From Abelmoschus esculentus (lineage: Eukaryota; Streptophyta; Magnoliopsida; Malvales; Malvaceae): a stretch of DNA of 64,000 nt. The stretch covers positions 10,196,001-10,260,000 of the forward strand of contig JAUCBN010000037.1 of assembly GCA_035048815.1 (NCBI GenBank). The letters run 5' to 3'. Position numbers and translations under genes: made by a program. Below are positions 10,588 through 24,000 of the stretch, piece by piece; position 1 is the first letter of the stretch; every line of letters begins with the position of its first letter. The notes beneath the pieces were generated by a model, which was given only the letters and a program-made list of their open reading frames with translations, was not told where the DNA came from and did no database searches.

Positions 10588-11951
10588 CTCCTAGTGCTAT
10601 TAATGTTCATCTTCGAGTGTATCGAAGGCGAGGGTTCTTGTCAGAACTTCATGTTCAATCTACTTTGATTTCCCGAATCAAAGACCTCCAGCAAACCGAT
10701 TCTGAACTTCAGGCGATCATGTCAAAGCTTGATTCAAAGGCCAACCAAGACTTTTCTATTCATGAGAATGGCATTCTGTACTTCAGAGATAGAATTTGTG
10801 TCCCTAATGACGAAGAATTGAAGAGGGAAATATTGCAAGAAGCCCACCAGAGTTCTTTATCGGTTCACCCTGGATCGGTAAAGATGTACAAAGATCTAAA
10901 ACCATTGTATTGGTGGCCAGGCATGAAGTCAGCCATTACGGACTTTGTGTCTAAGTGCTTAACGTGTCAGAGAATTAAGGTTGAGCATCAAGTTCCGGCT
11001 GGGTTGCTTCAGCCGATTGAAATCCCTCAGTGGAAATGGGAAAAGATCACAATGGACTTTGTGACGGGTCTTCCACTAACTCCGAGAAAGAATGATGCCG
11101 TATGGGTAATTGTGGACAGATTCACTAAGTCAGCCCACTTCATCCCGATCAGAGTAAACATGAGTTCAGATATTTTGGCCGATTTGTATATTCGTGAAGT
11201 GGTACGTCTGCATGGAATTCCTACTTCTATCATCTCTGATCGAGACTCTAAGTTCACCTCGCGGTTTTGGAGATCTCTACAGGAAGCTTTGGGAACTAGA
11301 GTACATTTGAGTACAGCTTTCCATCCTCAGACTGATGGACAATCTGAGAGAGTTATTCAGGTCCTTGAGGATATGTTACGAGCTTGTATTGTGGACTTCG
11401 GAAAAAACTGGGAGAAATCTCTACCTCTTGTGGAGTTCTCATATAACAATAGCTACCAAGCTTCCATTCAGATGGCCCCGTTTGAAGCTTTATATGGTAG
11501 GAGGTGCAAAACTCCTTTATGTTGGTCCGAGTTGGGTGAAAGCAAAGTTTTAGGGCCTCAATTGCTTCGGGAAACTGAAGAGCAAGTCAAGATCATACAT
11601 GGAAGATTGAAACAGGCCTTCGATAGGCAAAAATCTTATGCGGATCTCAAAAGGAGGGATGTTCAGCATAGTGTGGGAGACAAAGTCTTTCTGAAAGTGT
11701 CCCCATGGAAGAAGATCTTTCGGTTCGGGAAGAGAGGCAAGCTTAGCCCTCGTTTCATCGGGCCTTTCGAGGTGATTGAGAGGATTGGTCCCGTGGCTTA
11801 CCGATTAGCACTCCCTGCTGAATTTGACAGGATCCACAATGTCTTCCATGTCTCAATGCTCAGGAAGTATAGATCTGATCCCTCTCATGTTCTTGAACCT
11901 GAAGATGTGGAATTGAATCCGGACTTATCTTACGAAGAGGAACCGGTTTAG
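10588..11951 (+). CDS. Integrase (right unit)
   Basis: Same protein as 2272-3635: HHCC zinc domain, catalytic Asp codons at 11055 and 11238, Glu at 11346, then the GPF/Y module. It ends at the same TAG (11949-11951) ahead of the chromodomain. There is no credible own start, so expression would depend on splicing or recoding from gag-pol. Confidence 0.9.
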
Positions 11952-12122
11952 ATTCTTGACCGAGAGATCAGAAGGCTTCGAAATAAGTCTGTTCCTCTCG
12001 TGAAAGTTCTTTGGAGAAACCACAAGGTAGAGGAAGCTACGTGGGAACCGGAAGCAACCATGAAAGAGCAATACCCACATCTATTCCCTTCAGGTATAAA
12101 TTCGAGGACGAATTTTCTTTAA
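11952..12122 (+). pseudogene. Chromodomain severed from integrase by TAG (right unit)
   Basis: 56 codons in the integrase frame after TAG 11949-11951, with PLVKVLWRNH and EEATWEPE motifs. Same lesion as the left unit. Confidence 0.8.
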
Positions 12123-12134
12123 GGGGGGGTGGTT
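12121..12134 (+). other. Polypurine tract (right unit)
   Basis: AAGGGGGGGTGGTT immediately upstream of the right LTR. Confidence 0.85.
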
Positions 12135-15100
12135 TGTAATACCCTAAACATAGCCTAGGAGTTAAGGACTAAATTAATATAATTAGGGCCTAATAAAATC
12201 CTAAAATTAGGGACTAAATTGAATGAAATTGAAAATTAGAGGCCAAATTGAAAAAGGACCAAAAAGTGAAAATTCAAGAAAAGAGAGATTGCATGTAAAT
12301 TTTCAAGGAATTGGAGGCCATGAACACATGTCAAGACCTCCTTTGACCAGCCACCATGGCTTATGATTAGGTGGATTATGTTTGATTTAAATAAATAAAT
12401 GGAAAATAGGAAAAATAGGAAAATAAGGATAGTGGGAGAGAGAAAAGTCTTACAAATCATCCTCCTCCTTCATTTTCTTTCTTCTTGGCCGGCCATGGGA
12501 GACTTTAAGAGAGAAAAAAAATTCTCTCATCTTGCATGTGAGTTTTTAAGAGGGATTTTGAAGGATTGGAGCTAGATTCTTGAGTTAGGAAGGTTCCTAA
12601 GCAAGGTAAGGTATTTTTCTTCTTGAAAACTTGGTTAAAATTGAAGTTAGGTGTTGTTAGCTTGAATTCCATGGCTGAAAATTTAGTATGTTGCTTATAG
12701 TTAGTTTATTTTTAAGTTAGAACTTGAATGGAGGTTGCTGGAAATTGATATTGTTGTGATTGGTTGAGACTTTAAGCTTGAGGATTTAATTGCATGAATT
12801 TGAAAGTTGTAGGGACTGTTTTGTGGTTAAATTTATGAAGGATTTTGATGTTAGGATGCTTAAAATGGTCTTATGTGGACTGATTTGAAGTAGAATGAAG
12901 CATGAGAAAGTTTGGTAGTGAATTAAGTGCTAAATGTATTGTTTGGACTGTTTTGCTAGAATTGAGAAATTGATGGACTTAATTGTTATTGTTGAATCTG
13001 GAAATTTAATGTTGAATTCATAGGATAATGTTTTAAGAGTGTGGAAATTAAATTATAGGTGCTTTGGTTGAAAAGATGAAGGAAAGAAAGTGATAGGAAT
13101 TGGTAATGTGCTTTGGACTAGTTTATAGGTGACATTTTGGTAGCTTCATAAAATGAGCTGATAACTTTGTTGAATTGCATAATTAAAAATGGTTGCATAG
13201 GTAAAATGTGCTTGAAATTGAGCCTACTAAAGTTTACAAGTATTGGATGAGTTGAATTGGTGATAAGGTTGATGAATTTTGAGCTAGAATTGATGTAGGT
13301 GAAATCTGTCCAGAATAGGCCTGTTCTGGACAGTCACTTTGAAAAATTCCCTAGAATAATGTACAAGTAATTTAGGGCTGTAAATGAGCAGTCTATAACT
13401 TGGATGAGTCTACTTTAATTAGAAAAAAACCTCACCTCGTTTGCCCTTGTAAATTAGGAGATATAAGAGAAACAAAAAGATTGGTCCAGACTGTCCCGAA
13501 ACAGCACTGCCTTGTCTTTGATCGAAAACTGGTATTGATGGGTTCGTAGGAAAAATTCAATCTTTATATGGTTTAAAAGATGGTTTCGTTAGCTTTAAAA
13601 CGAGGTAAAGTGGGCAAATTTTGGACATGTGGATCAAAAGATAAAAATAGTTTATTGAGCATTGCACAAACTGTCCTGGAAACTAATCTCACTGTTTTGG
13701 TTGTTTTGGAATTGTTAATTATGAAATGTGTGAATTGAATGTATTTTGATATTGTGTATGTGATTTTGTGTGTATTAGAGGTCTCTAAATAGGTTGATAG
13801 TGAAGAGGAGCTGAGGCAAGAGCTTGCCAAAAGAAGGAGCAAGGGGCCAATCATCCATAATCCTTAGAAGTTTTGCTTGGATTGTTTGTGAGTGTAACTT
13901 TCTTTGGGGTTGGGACTAGGTCCTAACCCAATTCTGATTTTTGTTGTTTATGATTAAACCGGTATGAAATATGACTTAATATAAACTTGGCTAATCTTTA
14001 AGGGAAGAGTGAAATGCTATGAGAACTTGCTTGTTGCCATGTTATTTGTTAGCATGTTGATTGAATATGAATTGCTTGTTAAGTATTTGTTTTGGTTTGT
14101 TCATACCCATGCATTGCATATGCCGAGGTATGAATGGCATGCTTAAGCTTGGGATGCAAGGTATGTGTACATGCATTTGTTCCATGCAATTAAAGTCCTG
14201 ATTTTGCTTGTGCTTGGCATGTTTAATGTAATGTATATGAAATGACATGAAATGAGTTCTTATGAGCCTAGGCACAATGGCTTAAGAGGCTTGGTCTATG
14301 AGGACCGTGTTATTGAAATGATATTGAATATTGGATTGATATGCTTAAATTGATAATCGACAACCTTGGTAGCTAGTTAGTTAGATAGGAGGGCATGCCT
14401 TAGAATCTAGAGCTCATTGTATCGGGTAGGACTTCGGTCCGGGGCAATTGGCCCTTATTGGCGACAGATGGAGGGTACGTTTTTGGTCATTGACGACAGT
14501 AGGAGGGTTTGACCAGCACTATAGGTGCATATTGTGGCGACAGTTGATTGGAGATTCGATTATCTTCTAGCTAAATACCAAGGTGGTTGTAATGAATTTA
14601 ATTAACTTGAATTAAATTGCATTCTACTTGTTGCTTTAAATTCAAGCATGATTATTGATATGAAAATGTACATGTCATTGGCATTTAACTTATTGAATTG
14701 TCATACATTGAACATTGGATTGATATATGAAATTGGATTGTCATATGTTGAACATGGGATTGATATATGAAATTGGATTGTCATATGTTGAATATGGGAT
14801 TGATATATGTGTTTGGATTGTCACATGTTGATTTGGATTGGTATATGCCTTTTGGACTGATTCATGTTCGACTGATTCGTTATATGTCCGATTGATTTGA
14901 TATATGTTCGATGGTATTGATTCATGTTTAGATTGAAAGGTTACATGTTGGTCTGTTGTGGATTGTTTTGATTTTTCGTTACCTCACTAAGTACCTTATC
15001 TACTTACCCCCGCACCCTTCGCTCTTCCCAAACATTTCAGGTTGATCGATTAATAGCTCGGTCCCAGATTTCCGTCGTTCGGATCGGCAAGCTTCACAAG

Positions 15101-15572
15101 CCAAGTATGATCTTTTTGTATCTCCTAGTGGTGGCTAGTCTTGTTTAGTTAGACCATGCATTTTGATTACTTTAGACGGTTTGTACATAGTGAACCACAT
15201 TTTGGTAGCTTCGGGCTTAGATTTGTATAACTTAAGAATGATGACATATTTGATACGTTTAATATGTATGTATATTGGTAATGGATTGCATGTTATGGAA
15301 TGAAATGGAACGAACTATTGATATTGTTATATGGAATGGATAAATGAATTATCGAACTATTGAATGAACAATAGGTTTCGGGAATGTTTAGTAATGAATA
15401 TAAGTTGCTAAGTGGTTTAAAGGCCTAGTAATAGGAAAAAGTTTTAATTTACCCCTAAAATCGGTACTTTCGGGTTAAGTTAAGTTGGTAAACCATTGTT
15501 CGGGCCGGGTTATCGGAGTGCTCAAGGATCGGTGACGCCCCTTTCCTACCGGCCCGGGGTGGGGGTGTCACA
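12135..15572 (+). repeat. Right (3') LTR of the tandem chromovirus (3438 bp)
   Basis: TGTAATACCC...GTGTCACA, same length as 3819-7256. It includes the 40-bp tandem repeat at 14696-14830. Substitutions relative to the middle LTR lie only in its last 1.4 kb. It is followed by TGGTT, the probable right copy of the target duplication. Confidence 0.93.
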
Positions 15573-18010
15573 TGGTTGGATTAATTTTGGAGGTGAGAAT
15601 CATTCAAACCTATGAAACTTAAAGTTCTTTAATAAAATTCCTAAGTTCTTGGCTGATCGAAAGAATCTTTAAAGTCGTGAAACAATAAAATCAATTTTCT
15701 TGATAAAAATTCCATTGTTTTCATGATTTTCGTTCAAGGGGTTTCCATGGCTGTTTTTGATGCCTAAATACATGAATCTTGAAGTGTTTGTATGTAATTA
15801 AGTTGGCTTTTAAGTATCTAATCCCGTACATAAGGTTTAGGGGTGTTTGGAGAGGTTTTCGGTGAGTTTCGGTTAAGTTTTAGGGTGTTTTTAGGGGCTT
15901 CCATGTATTGGTCCGACTTGAGGAATGTTTGGGGTGTGTTTTAATGCTCTAAACCCACTGGCTTTGATGCTTGAATTAGGTCAGGAGGTAGAGGAACAAG
16001 TTTGAGGGAGATCGGAAAGCCGAATTGCGTTTTCGGGTGACTTGTCAAGCAAGTTTCGGTAAATCGGTGAGTGGATTATGAGGCTGCTAATTTGACATGG
16101 TTTTAAATGTGTTTTCAAAGGTTTGGGGGTGTAGGGAAGGTGTGAGAAACCTCCCTATAATCCGAAGTAAGTTAAACGTTTTGCTTTCTTAAAGGTTCTC
16201 ATATTACGCCGTGTTTTTATTATGTTATTTGTCATGCTCTTGTTGTGTTGTGCATATGTGATTATGCACATATATAAATGCTCACGAAACTGTTTTTAAA
16301 AAGATTTTATAAGCATTCGATGTTCTCATGGTTTTGTTTTGAAAAATAAGATAAAAGTGGTTTTACCGGTTTTTGCAAGTGATGCATGAAAAGTGGGATA
16401 CATGTGATTTGAATTCAGTTTTGAATTCAGTTTTGAGCATTGTTTTTTTTGAATATATTGGCTAGTTAAGTGATGAACCTTATGAGATTAAATTCCTTGT
16501 GTGTTGCATTTTTGCTTTTAGCCTAATGCTGTGTGATGGGAGTGGTATTGTCACATCCGTGTTGATAGGAGTGGTACTGTCACCGGACACCAAGGTGAGG
16601 TAATTCATGTTGAGAGTGCTATCAACATGCGCATGCTCTAGGAGTGGTACTAACAAATGGTTTCCTGTTTATCCTAACGATTTGGACTCGTACAAATTGG
16701 ATCACTAGCAACAATATATGTTTTTAATTTTTAAAGGTAAGTGTCATGGTTTTTACTTGTTACATATGGGATTATGCATGCGAGGTGTTTGTGCATTGGT
16801 ATGCATGTGATTTAAGCATTGCTATGTTGTTAGCATGTAGGACTTGAGCATTTTGCATTGAGATGCATGTCTAAGCATTGCTATGTGAGTGGCATGTAAG
16901 ACTTGTGTTTTAGATTTTAAAGCATGTGATTTTAAAAAGGGTTTTACTAAATTTTAATGATGGCATTGTTAGCCATGGTTTGATGACACTTATTGAGTTT
17001 TAAAAAGTGGCGTTGTTAACCATGTTTGTTTTGTTTTATAAAGAGCATGACATGTTTTTAAAATGAAGAAATTGGTTTAATATGGGCTGCATTGCAAGAT
17101 GTTTTCAAATGTGTTTTTAAATATGTTTTTATTCACTCACTAAGCTTATGTTTACCCTCTCATTTACCTTGCAATGCAGAGTAAATAATATTGAGGCAGC
17201 AAAGGGAAGCAAGGATCCAGGTAACTGCCAAGTGAAAGCTCAAGTATGTCTTTATAACATTAGTAGTAGTGAGAGAGCAATGGGTATGGGTTACCATGTT
17301 AAGAATTTTGTTATATTGATGAGACTTGAAGTAGTCATATGCTTATAAATGTCTGATGCTTATCTATATTGATATTAGCTTTACGACTTTGACTTGAATT
17401 GTCTATCGATATTCCATTAGTTATAATAAAAGTTATATTGAAGTTTGATTCTTGATATTCCTATGTATGAATTTGTGTGTTGTTAATAATGAAGCATGAC
17501 TATTTATGAGTCGAATCTATGATTTTGTTATTTAGGTTGAATTGCATCTAGCTAATATGACTTGATTTGTGCTTAAAGTGTTTTTAGGTGAATTTGCATA
17601 CAGAGAATGTCATGAAACCTTTGGAGGCTGAAAATAGTCTCTAAACTTTAAGCATGCAATTAAATGACTTGTAAATATTATTTTAAGCTGAAATTTGAGA
17701 TACAAGCATGTAATGAACTTAATTAAATGTTGATAACTTTAATTTCATAATTGGTCCATAAATTTCTAAAAAATTACAATTAGGTCCTTATAACTTGTTA
17801 GGTTAAATTAGGACTCGTTTCTTATCGATTGCCGCTGCAATTGAACTCAGTCCTTGCATGAACATATAGGATCTAAGTAAAGCACATAGATAAGATAAAA
17901 AGGGAAAAAATTTGGGTTGTTTACCGTGGCAAGTCTCCGGATTAGCTTCGGTATTCCCCGTGTAACTCATTCGAGTCGTGTGGTGTCTAGACCGGGTCGA
18001 GGGGGTTGCA
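15573..18010 (+). repeat. Truncated Ty3/gypsy LTR of a second family (plus strand)
   Basis: No coding frame is visible. The stretch from 15573 to about 16290 matches, on the opposite strand, the LTR fragment at 54975-56440: shared order of GGTGAGAATCATTCAAACC-like, a GGTGTGAGAAACCTCCC block, GAAGTAAGTTAAA, GTCATGCTCTT and CATATGTGATTATGCA. A LTR-type CTCACTAAG...GCAATGCAG module lies near 17130-17180. GGAGTGGTACT recurs three times (16538-16650), and a roughly 75-bp imperfect duplication with GCATTGCTATGT lies at 16790-16910. The end TTGCA at 18010 meets satellite directly, so CA may be the true LTR end. The left part is missing where the chromovirus begins, so the chromovirus probably inserted into it. 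The short ORFs at 17148-17348 and 17803-18030 are not convincing genes. Confidence 0.65.
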
Positions 18011-21000
18011 TTTACTCTGTTAAAATTCAAATTGGTTCACTATAAAGCCCATTTAAACATGCACGCTCTGAACCCTACAAAACGATCGAAAATGATATTA
18101 AATCAAATTATTGGGTACAAAAAGTTAATTAAGGGATTTTGAACCTAATTAAAAATCTTAAACTAAAAAGTTAATTATGGGCTTTTGAACATAATTAAAC
18201 ACCTCAAACTAAAATTTTGAGCTTTTTACTCGGTTAAAATTTGAACTGGTTCACTATAAAGCACATTAAGACGTGGACGCTCTAAACCCTACAAAACGAT
18301 CGAAAATGATATTAAATCAATTTTTTGGGGTACAAAAAGTTAATTAAGGGATTTTGAACCTAATTAAAAAGCTTAAAATAAAATTTTGAGCTTTTTACTC
18401 GGTTAAAATTTGAAAGAGTTCACTATAAAGCCCATTTAGACAAGCACGCTCTGAACCCTACAAAACAATCGAAATGATATTAAATCAAATTTTTTGGGCA
18501 CAAAAAATTAATTATGGACTTTTGAACCAAATTAAAAAGCTTAAACTATAATTTTGAGCTTTTTACTCGGTTAAAATTCAAACAAGTTCACTATAAAGCA
18601 CATTTAGACATGCATGCTCTAAACCCTACAAAATGATCGAAACTGATATTAAATCAAACTTTTTGGGTACAAAGAGTTAATTATGGGATTTTGAACCTAA
18701 TTAAACAGCATAAACTAAAATTTTGAGCTTTTTACTCGGTCAAAATTCGAACAGGTTTACTATAAAATCCATTTAGACATGCACGCTCTGAACCCTACAA
18801 AACGATCAAAAATGATATTAAATCAAATATTTGGGGTTCAAAATGTTAGTTATGGGCTTTTAAACCTAATTAAACAGCTTAAACTAAAATTTTGAGCATT
18901 TTACTCGGTTAAAATTCAATAGGGATCACTATAAAGCTCATTTAGACATGCACGCTCTAAACCCTACAAAACGATCGAAAATGATCTTAAATCAAATTTT
19001 TTGGGTACAAAACGTTAATTATGTGCTTTTGAATCTAATTAAAATTCTTAAACTAAAATTTTGAGCTTTTTACTCAGTTAAAATTCGAACGTGTTCACTA
19101 TAAAACCCAGTTGGACATGGACACTCTGAACCCTACAAAAAAATCGAAAATGATTTTAAATCAATTTTTTTATGTACAAAAAGTTAATTATGGACTTGTG
19201 AGCCTAATTAAAAAGATTAATCTAAAATTCTGAGATTTTTGCTCGGATAAAGTTCGAACGAGTTCAGTATAAAGCCCATTTAGACATGCACGCTCTAAAC
19301 CCTAAAAAAATCGAAAATGATATTGAATCAAATTTATTGGGTGCAAAAAGTTAATTATGAGCTTTTGAACCTAATTAAAAAGCTTAAACTAAAATTTTGC
19401 GGTTTTTACACGGTTAAAATATGAACGAGTTCACTATAAAAACCATTTAGACATGCACGCTCTGAACCCTACAAAACGATCGAAACTGATATTAAATCAA
19501 TTTTTTGGTTATAAAAAGATAATTAAGGGCTTTTGAACCTAATTAAAAAGCTTAAAATAAAATTTTGGGCTTTTTACTTTGTTAAAATTCGAACGGGTTC
19601 ACTATAAATCCCATTTAGACATGCACGCTCTAAACCCTACAAAACGATCGAAAATGATATTAAATCAAATATTTGGGGTACAAAAAGTTAATTATGGGCA
19701 TTCAAACCTAATTAAACAGCTTAAACTAAAATTTTGAGCTTTTTACGCGGTTAAAATTCGAAAGGGTTCACTATAAAGCCCACTTATACTTGCACGCTTT
19801 AAACCCTACAAAACGATTGAAAATGATATTAAATCAATTTTTTGGGGACAAAAAGTTAATTATGGGCTTTTGAACCTAATTAAAAACCTTAAACTAAACT
19901 TTTGAGCTTTTTACTCTGTTAAAATTCGAACGGGTTCACTATAAAGCCCATTTAGACATGCACGCTCTGAACCCTACAAAACAATCGAAAATGATATTAA
20001 ATCAATTTTTTTGTTACAAAAAGTTAAATATGGGCTTTTGAACATAATTAAAAAGCTTAAACTAAAATTTTCAGCTTTTTACTCGGTTAAAATTCGAACG
20101 GGTTCACTATAAAACCCATTTAGACATGCACGCTCTGAACCCTACAAAATGATCAAAAATGATATTAAATCAAATTTTTGGGGTACAAAAAGTTAATTAT
20201 GGGCTTTTGAACCTTATTAAAAAGCTTAAACTAAAATTTTGAGCTTTTTATTCAGTTAAAATTCGAACGGATTCACTATAAATCCCATTTAGACGAGCAC
20301 GCTCTGAACCCTACAAAACGATCGAAAATGATATTAAATCAAATATTTGGTGTACAAAAAGTTAATTAAGGGCTTTCGAACCTAATTAAAAAGCATAACA
20401 AAAAATTTTGAGCTTTTTACTCGGTTAAAATTAGATCGAGTTCACTATAAAGGCCATTTAGACATGCACTCTCTAAAACATACAAAACGATGGGAAATGA
20501 TATTATATCAAATTGTTGGGGTACAAAAAGTTAATTATGGGCTTTTGAGCCTAAATAGAAAGGTTAAACTATAAAGCCCACTTATACTTGCACGCTTTAA
20601 ACACTAAAAAAAGATCAAAACTGATTTTAAACAAATTTTTGGGGTACAAAACTTAATTATGGGCTTTTGAACCTAGTTAAAAAAGCTTAAACTAAAATTT
20701 TGAGGTTTTTACTTGGTTAAAATTCGAACTGGTTCACTATAAAGCCCATTTAGACATGCACGCTATGAACCCTACAAAACAATCAAAATGATATTAAATC
20801 AAATTTTTTGAGTACAAAATTTTAATTATGGACTTTTGAACCTAATTAAAAAGTATAAACTAAAATTTTGAGCTTTTTACTCGGTTAAAATTCGAACGGG
20901 TTCACTATAAAGCCCATTTAGACATGCACGCTCTAAACTGTACAAAACGATCGAAACTAATATTAAATCAAATTTTTGGGGTACAAAAAGTTAATTATGG

Positions 21001-24000
21001 GCTTACGAACCTAATTATGCAACTTAAACAAAAATTTTGAGCTTTTACCTGAGTTAAAATTCGAATAGGATCACTATAAAGCCCATTTAGACATGTACGC
21101 TCTAAACCCTACAAAACGATCGAAACTGATATTAAATAAAATTTTTGGGTACAAAAAGTTAAATATTTGCTTTTGAACATAATTAATCATCTTAAAATAA
21201 AATTTTGAGCTTTTTACTCGGTTAAAATTCTAACGGGTTCACTATAAAGCCCATTTAGACATGCACGCTCTGAACCCTATAAAATGATCAAAAATGATAT
21301 TGAATTAAATTTTTGTGGTACAAAAAGTTAATTATGAGCTTTTGAACCTAGTTTAAAAGCTTAAACTAAAATTTCAAGCTTTTTACTCGATTAAAATTTT
21401 TACAGTTCACTATAAAGCCTATTTAGACATGCACGCTTTGAACACTAGAAAACGTTCGAAAATGATATTAAATAAAATTTTATGGGTAAAAATAGTTAAT
21501 TATGGGCTTTCGAACCTAATTATGCATCTTAAACTAAAATTTTGAGCTTTTTACTCGGTTAAAATTAGAACCGGTTCACTATATAGCTCATTTAGACATG
21601 CACGCTCTAAACGATACAAAATGATGGAAAATGATATTAAATCAAATTGTAGGGGGTACAAAAAGTTAATTATGGAATTTTAAGCCATATTTAAAAATTA
21701 AACTAAAATTTTGAGCTTTTTACTCGGTTAAAATTCGAAGGGGTTCACTATCAAACCCATTTAGACATGCACGCTTTGAAAAGTACAAAACGATCAAAAA
21801 TGATATTGAATAAAATTTTATGTAAAAAAAGTTAATTATGGGCTTTGGAACCTAATTAAACAACTTAAACTAAAATTTTGAGCTTTCTACTCGGTTAAAA
21901 TTCGAACTTGTTCACTATAAAGCCCATTTAGACTTGTATTCTCTGAACCCTATAAATCGATCGAAAATTATATTAAATCAAATTTTTTGGTACAAAAAGT
22001 TAATTATGGGCATTCAAACCTAATTAAACAGCTTAAACTAAAATTTTAAGCTTTTTACGCGGTTAAAATTCGAACGGGTTCACTATAAATATAAAGCCCA
22101 CTTATACTTGCACGCTTTAAACCCTACAAAACGATTGAAAATGATATTAAATCAATTTTTGGGTACAAAAAGTTAATTATGGGCTTTTGAACCTAATTAA
22201 AAACCTTAAACTAAACTTTTGAGCTTTTTACTCTGTTAAAATTCGAACGGGTTCACTATAAAGCCCATTTAGACATGCACGCTCTGAACCCTACAAAACA
22301 ATAGAAAATGATATTTAATCAAATTTTTGGGGTAATTAATTATGGGTTTTCGAACCTAATTAAAAAGCTTAAACTAAAATTTTTAGCTTTTTACTCGATT
22401 AAAAGTCAAACTTGTTCACTATAAAGCCCATTTAGACTTGCACGCTCTAAACCATACAACACGATTAAAATGATATTAAACGAAATTTTTGGGGTACAAA
22501 AATTTAATTATGGGCTTTTGAACCTAATTAAAAAGCTTAAACTAAAATTTTGAGATTTTTACTCAGTTAAAATTCGAACGTATTCACTATAAATGCCATT
22601 TAGACGTGCACGCTCTAAACCCTACAAAACGATCGAAAATGATATTAAATCAAATATTTGGGGTACAAAAAGTTAATTAATGGCTTTTGAACCTAAATAA
22701 AAAGCTTAACAAAAAATTTTGAGCTTTTTACTCGGTCAAAATTCGATCGGGTTCACTATAAAGGCCATTTAGACATGCACGCTCTAAACCATACAAAACG
22801 ATGGGAAATGATATTAAATCGAATTGTTGGGGTACAAAAAGGTTATTTATAGGCTTTTGAGCCTAATTAGAAACGTTAAACTAAAATTTTGATCTTTTTA
22901 CTTGGTTAAAATTCGAACGGGTTCACTATAAAGCCAATTTAGACATGCACGCTCTAAACTTTACAAAACGATCGAGACTGATATTAAATCAAATTTTTGG
23001 GGTACAAAAAGTTAATTATGGGCTTACGAACCTAATTATGCAGCTTAAACAAAAATTTTGAGCTTTTACCTAGGTTAAAAATCGAATGGGGTCACTATAA
23101 AGCCCATTTAGACATGTACGCTCTAAACCCTACAAAACAATCGAAACTGATATTAAATAAAATTTTTGGGTACAAAAAGTTAAATATTGGCTTTTGAACA
23201 TAATTAAACATCTTAAAATAAAATTTTGAGCTTTTTACTAGGTTAAAATTCAAACGGGTTCACTATAAAGCCCATTTAGACATGCACGCTCTGAATCCTA
23301 TAAAACGATTAAAAATGATATTGAATTAAATTTTTTGGGGTACAAAAAGTTAATTATGGGCTTTTGAACCTAGTTAAAAAGCTTAAACTAAAATTTCAGG
23401 CTTTTTACTTGATTAAAATTTGTACGGTTCACTATAAAACCCATTTAGACATGCATGCTTTGAAAACTACAAAACGATCAAAAATGATATTAAATAAAAT
23501 TTTATGTGTAAAAAAGTTAATTATGGGCTTTCGAACCTAATTATGCAGCTTAAACTAAAATTTTGAGCTTTTTACTCAGTTAAAATTCAAACTTTTTCAC
23601 TATAAAGCCCATTTAGACTTGTTTTCTCTGAACCCTACAAAACGATCGAAAATTATATTAAATCAAATTTTTTGTTACAAAAAGTTAAATATCGGCATTC
23701 GAACCTAATTAAACAACTTAAACTAAAATTCTGAGCTTTTTACTAGTATAAAATTCGAACGGGTTCACTATAAAGCCCACTTATACTTGCACGCTTTAAA
23801 CCCTACAAAACGATCGAAAATGATATTAAATCAATTTTTTTGGTTACAAAAAGTTAATTATGGGCTTTTGAACATAATTAAAAAACTTAAACTAAACTTT
23901 TGAGGTTTTTACTCGGTTAAAATTCGAACGGGTTCACTACAAAGCCCATTTAGACATGCATGCTCTAAACCCTACAAAACAATCGAAAATGATATTAAAT

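Larger units (their letters stand above)
1..15572 (+). mobile_element. Tandem Ty3/gypsy chromovirus (Tekay/Del-like), left unit partial
   Basis: Two units lie head to tail with a constant offset of 8316 bp. The left unit enters at its gag C-terminus, and the right unit is complete with both flanking LTRs. Domain order gag-PR-RT-RNaseH-INT-chromodomain, the initiator-Met primer site and LTRs over 3 kb are typical of plant chromoviruses of the Tekay/Del type. The middle LTR serves both units. Both units carry the same disabling changes (gag N-terminal lesions seen only in the right unit because the left is cut; TAG before the chromodomain), so the tandem was made from an already damaged element. 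The right flank starts TGGTT at 15573, the expected 5-bp target copy; the left flank lies outside the window. Confidence 0.93.
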
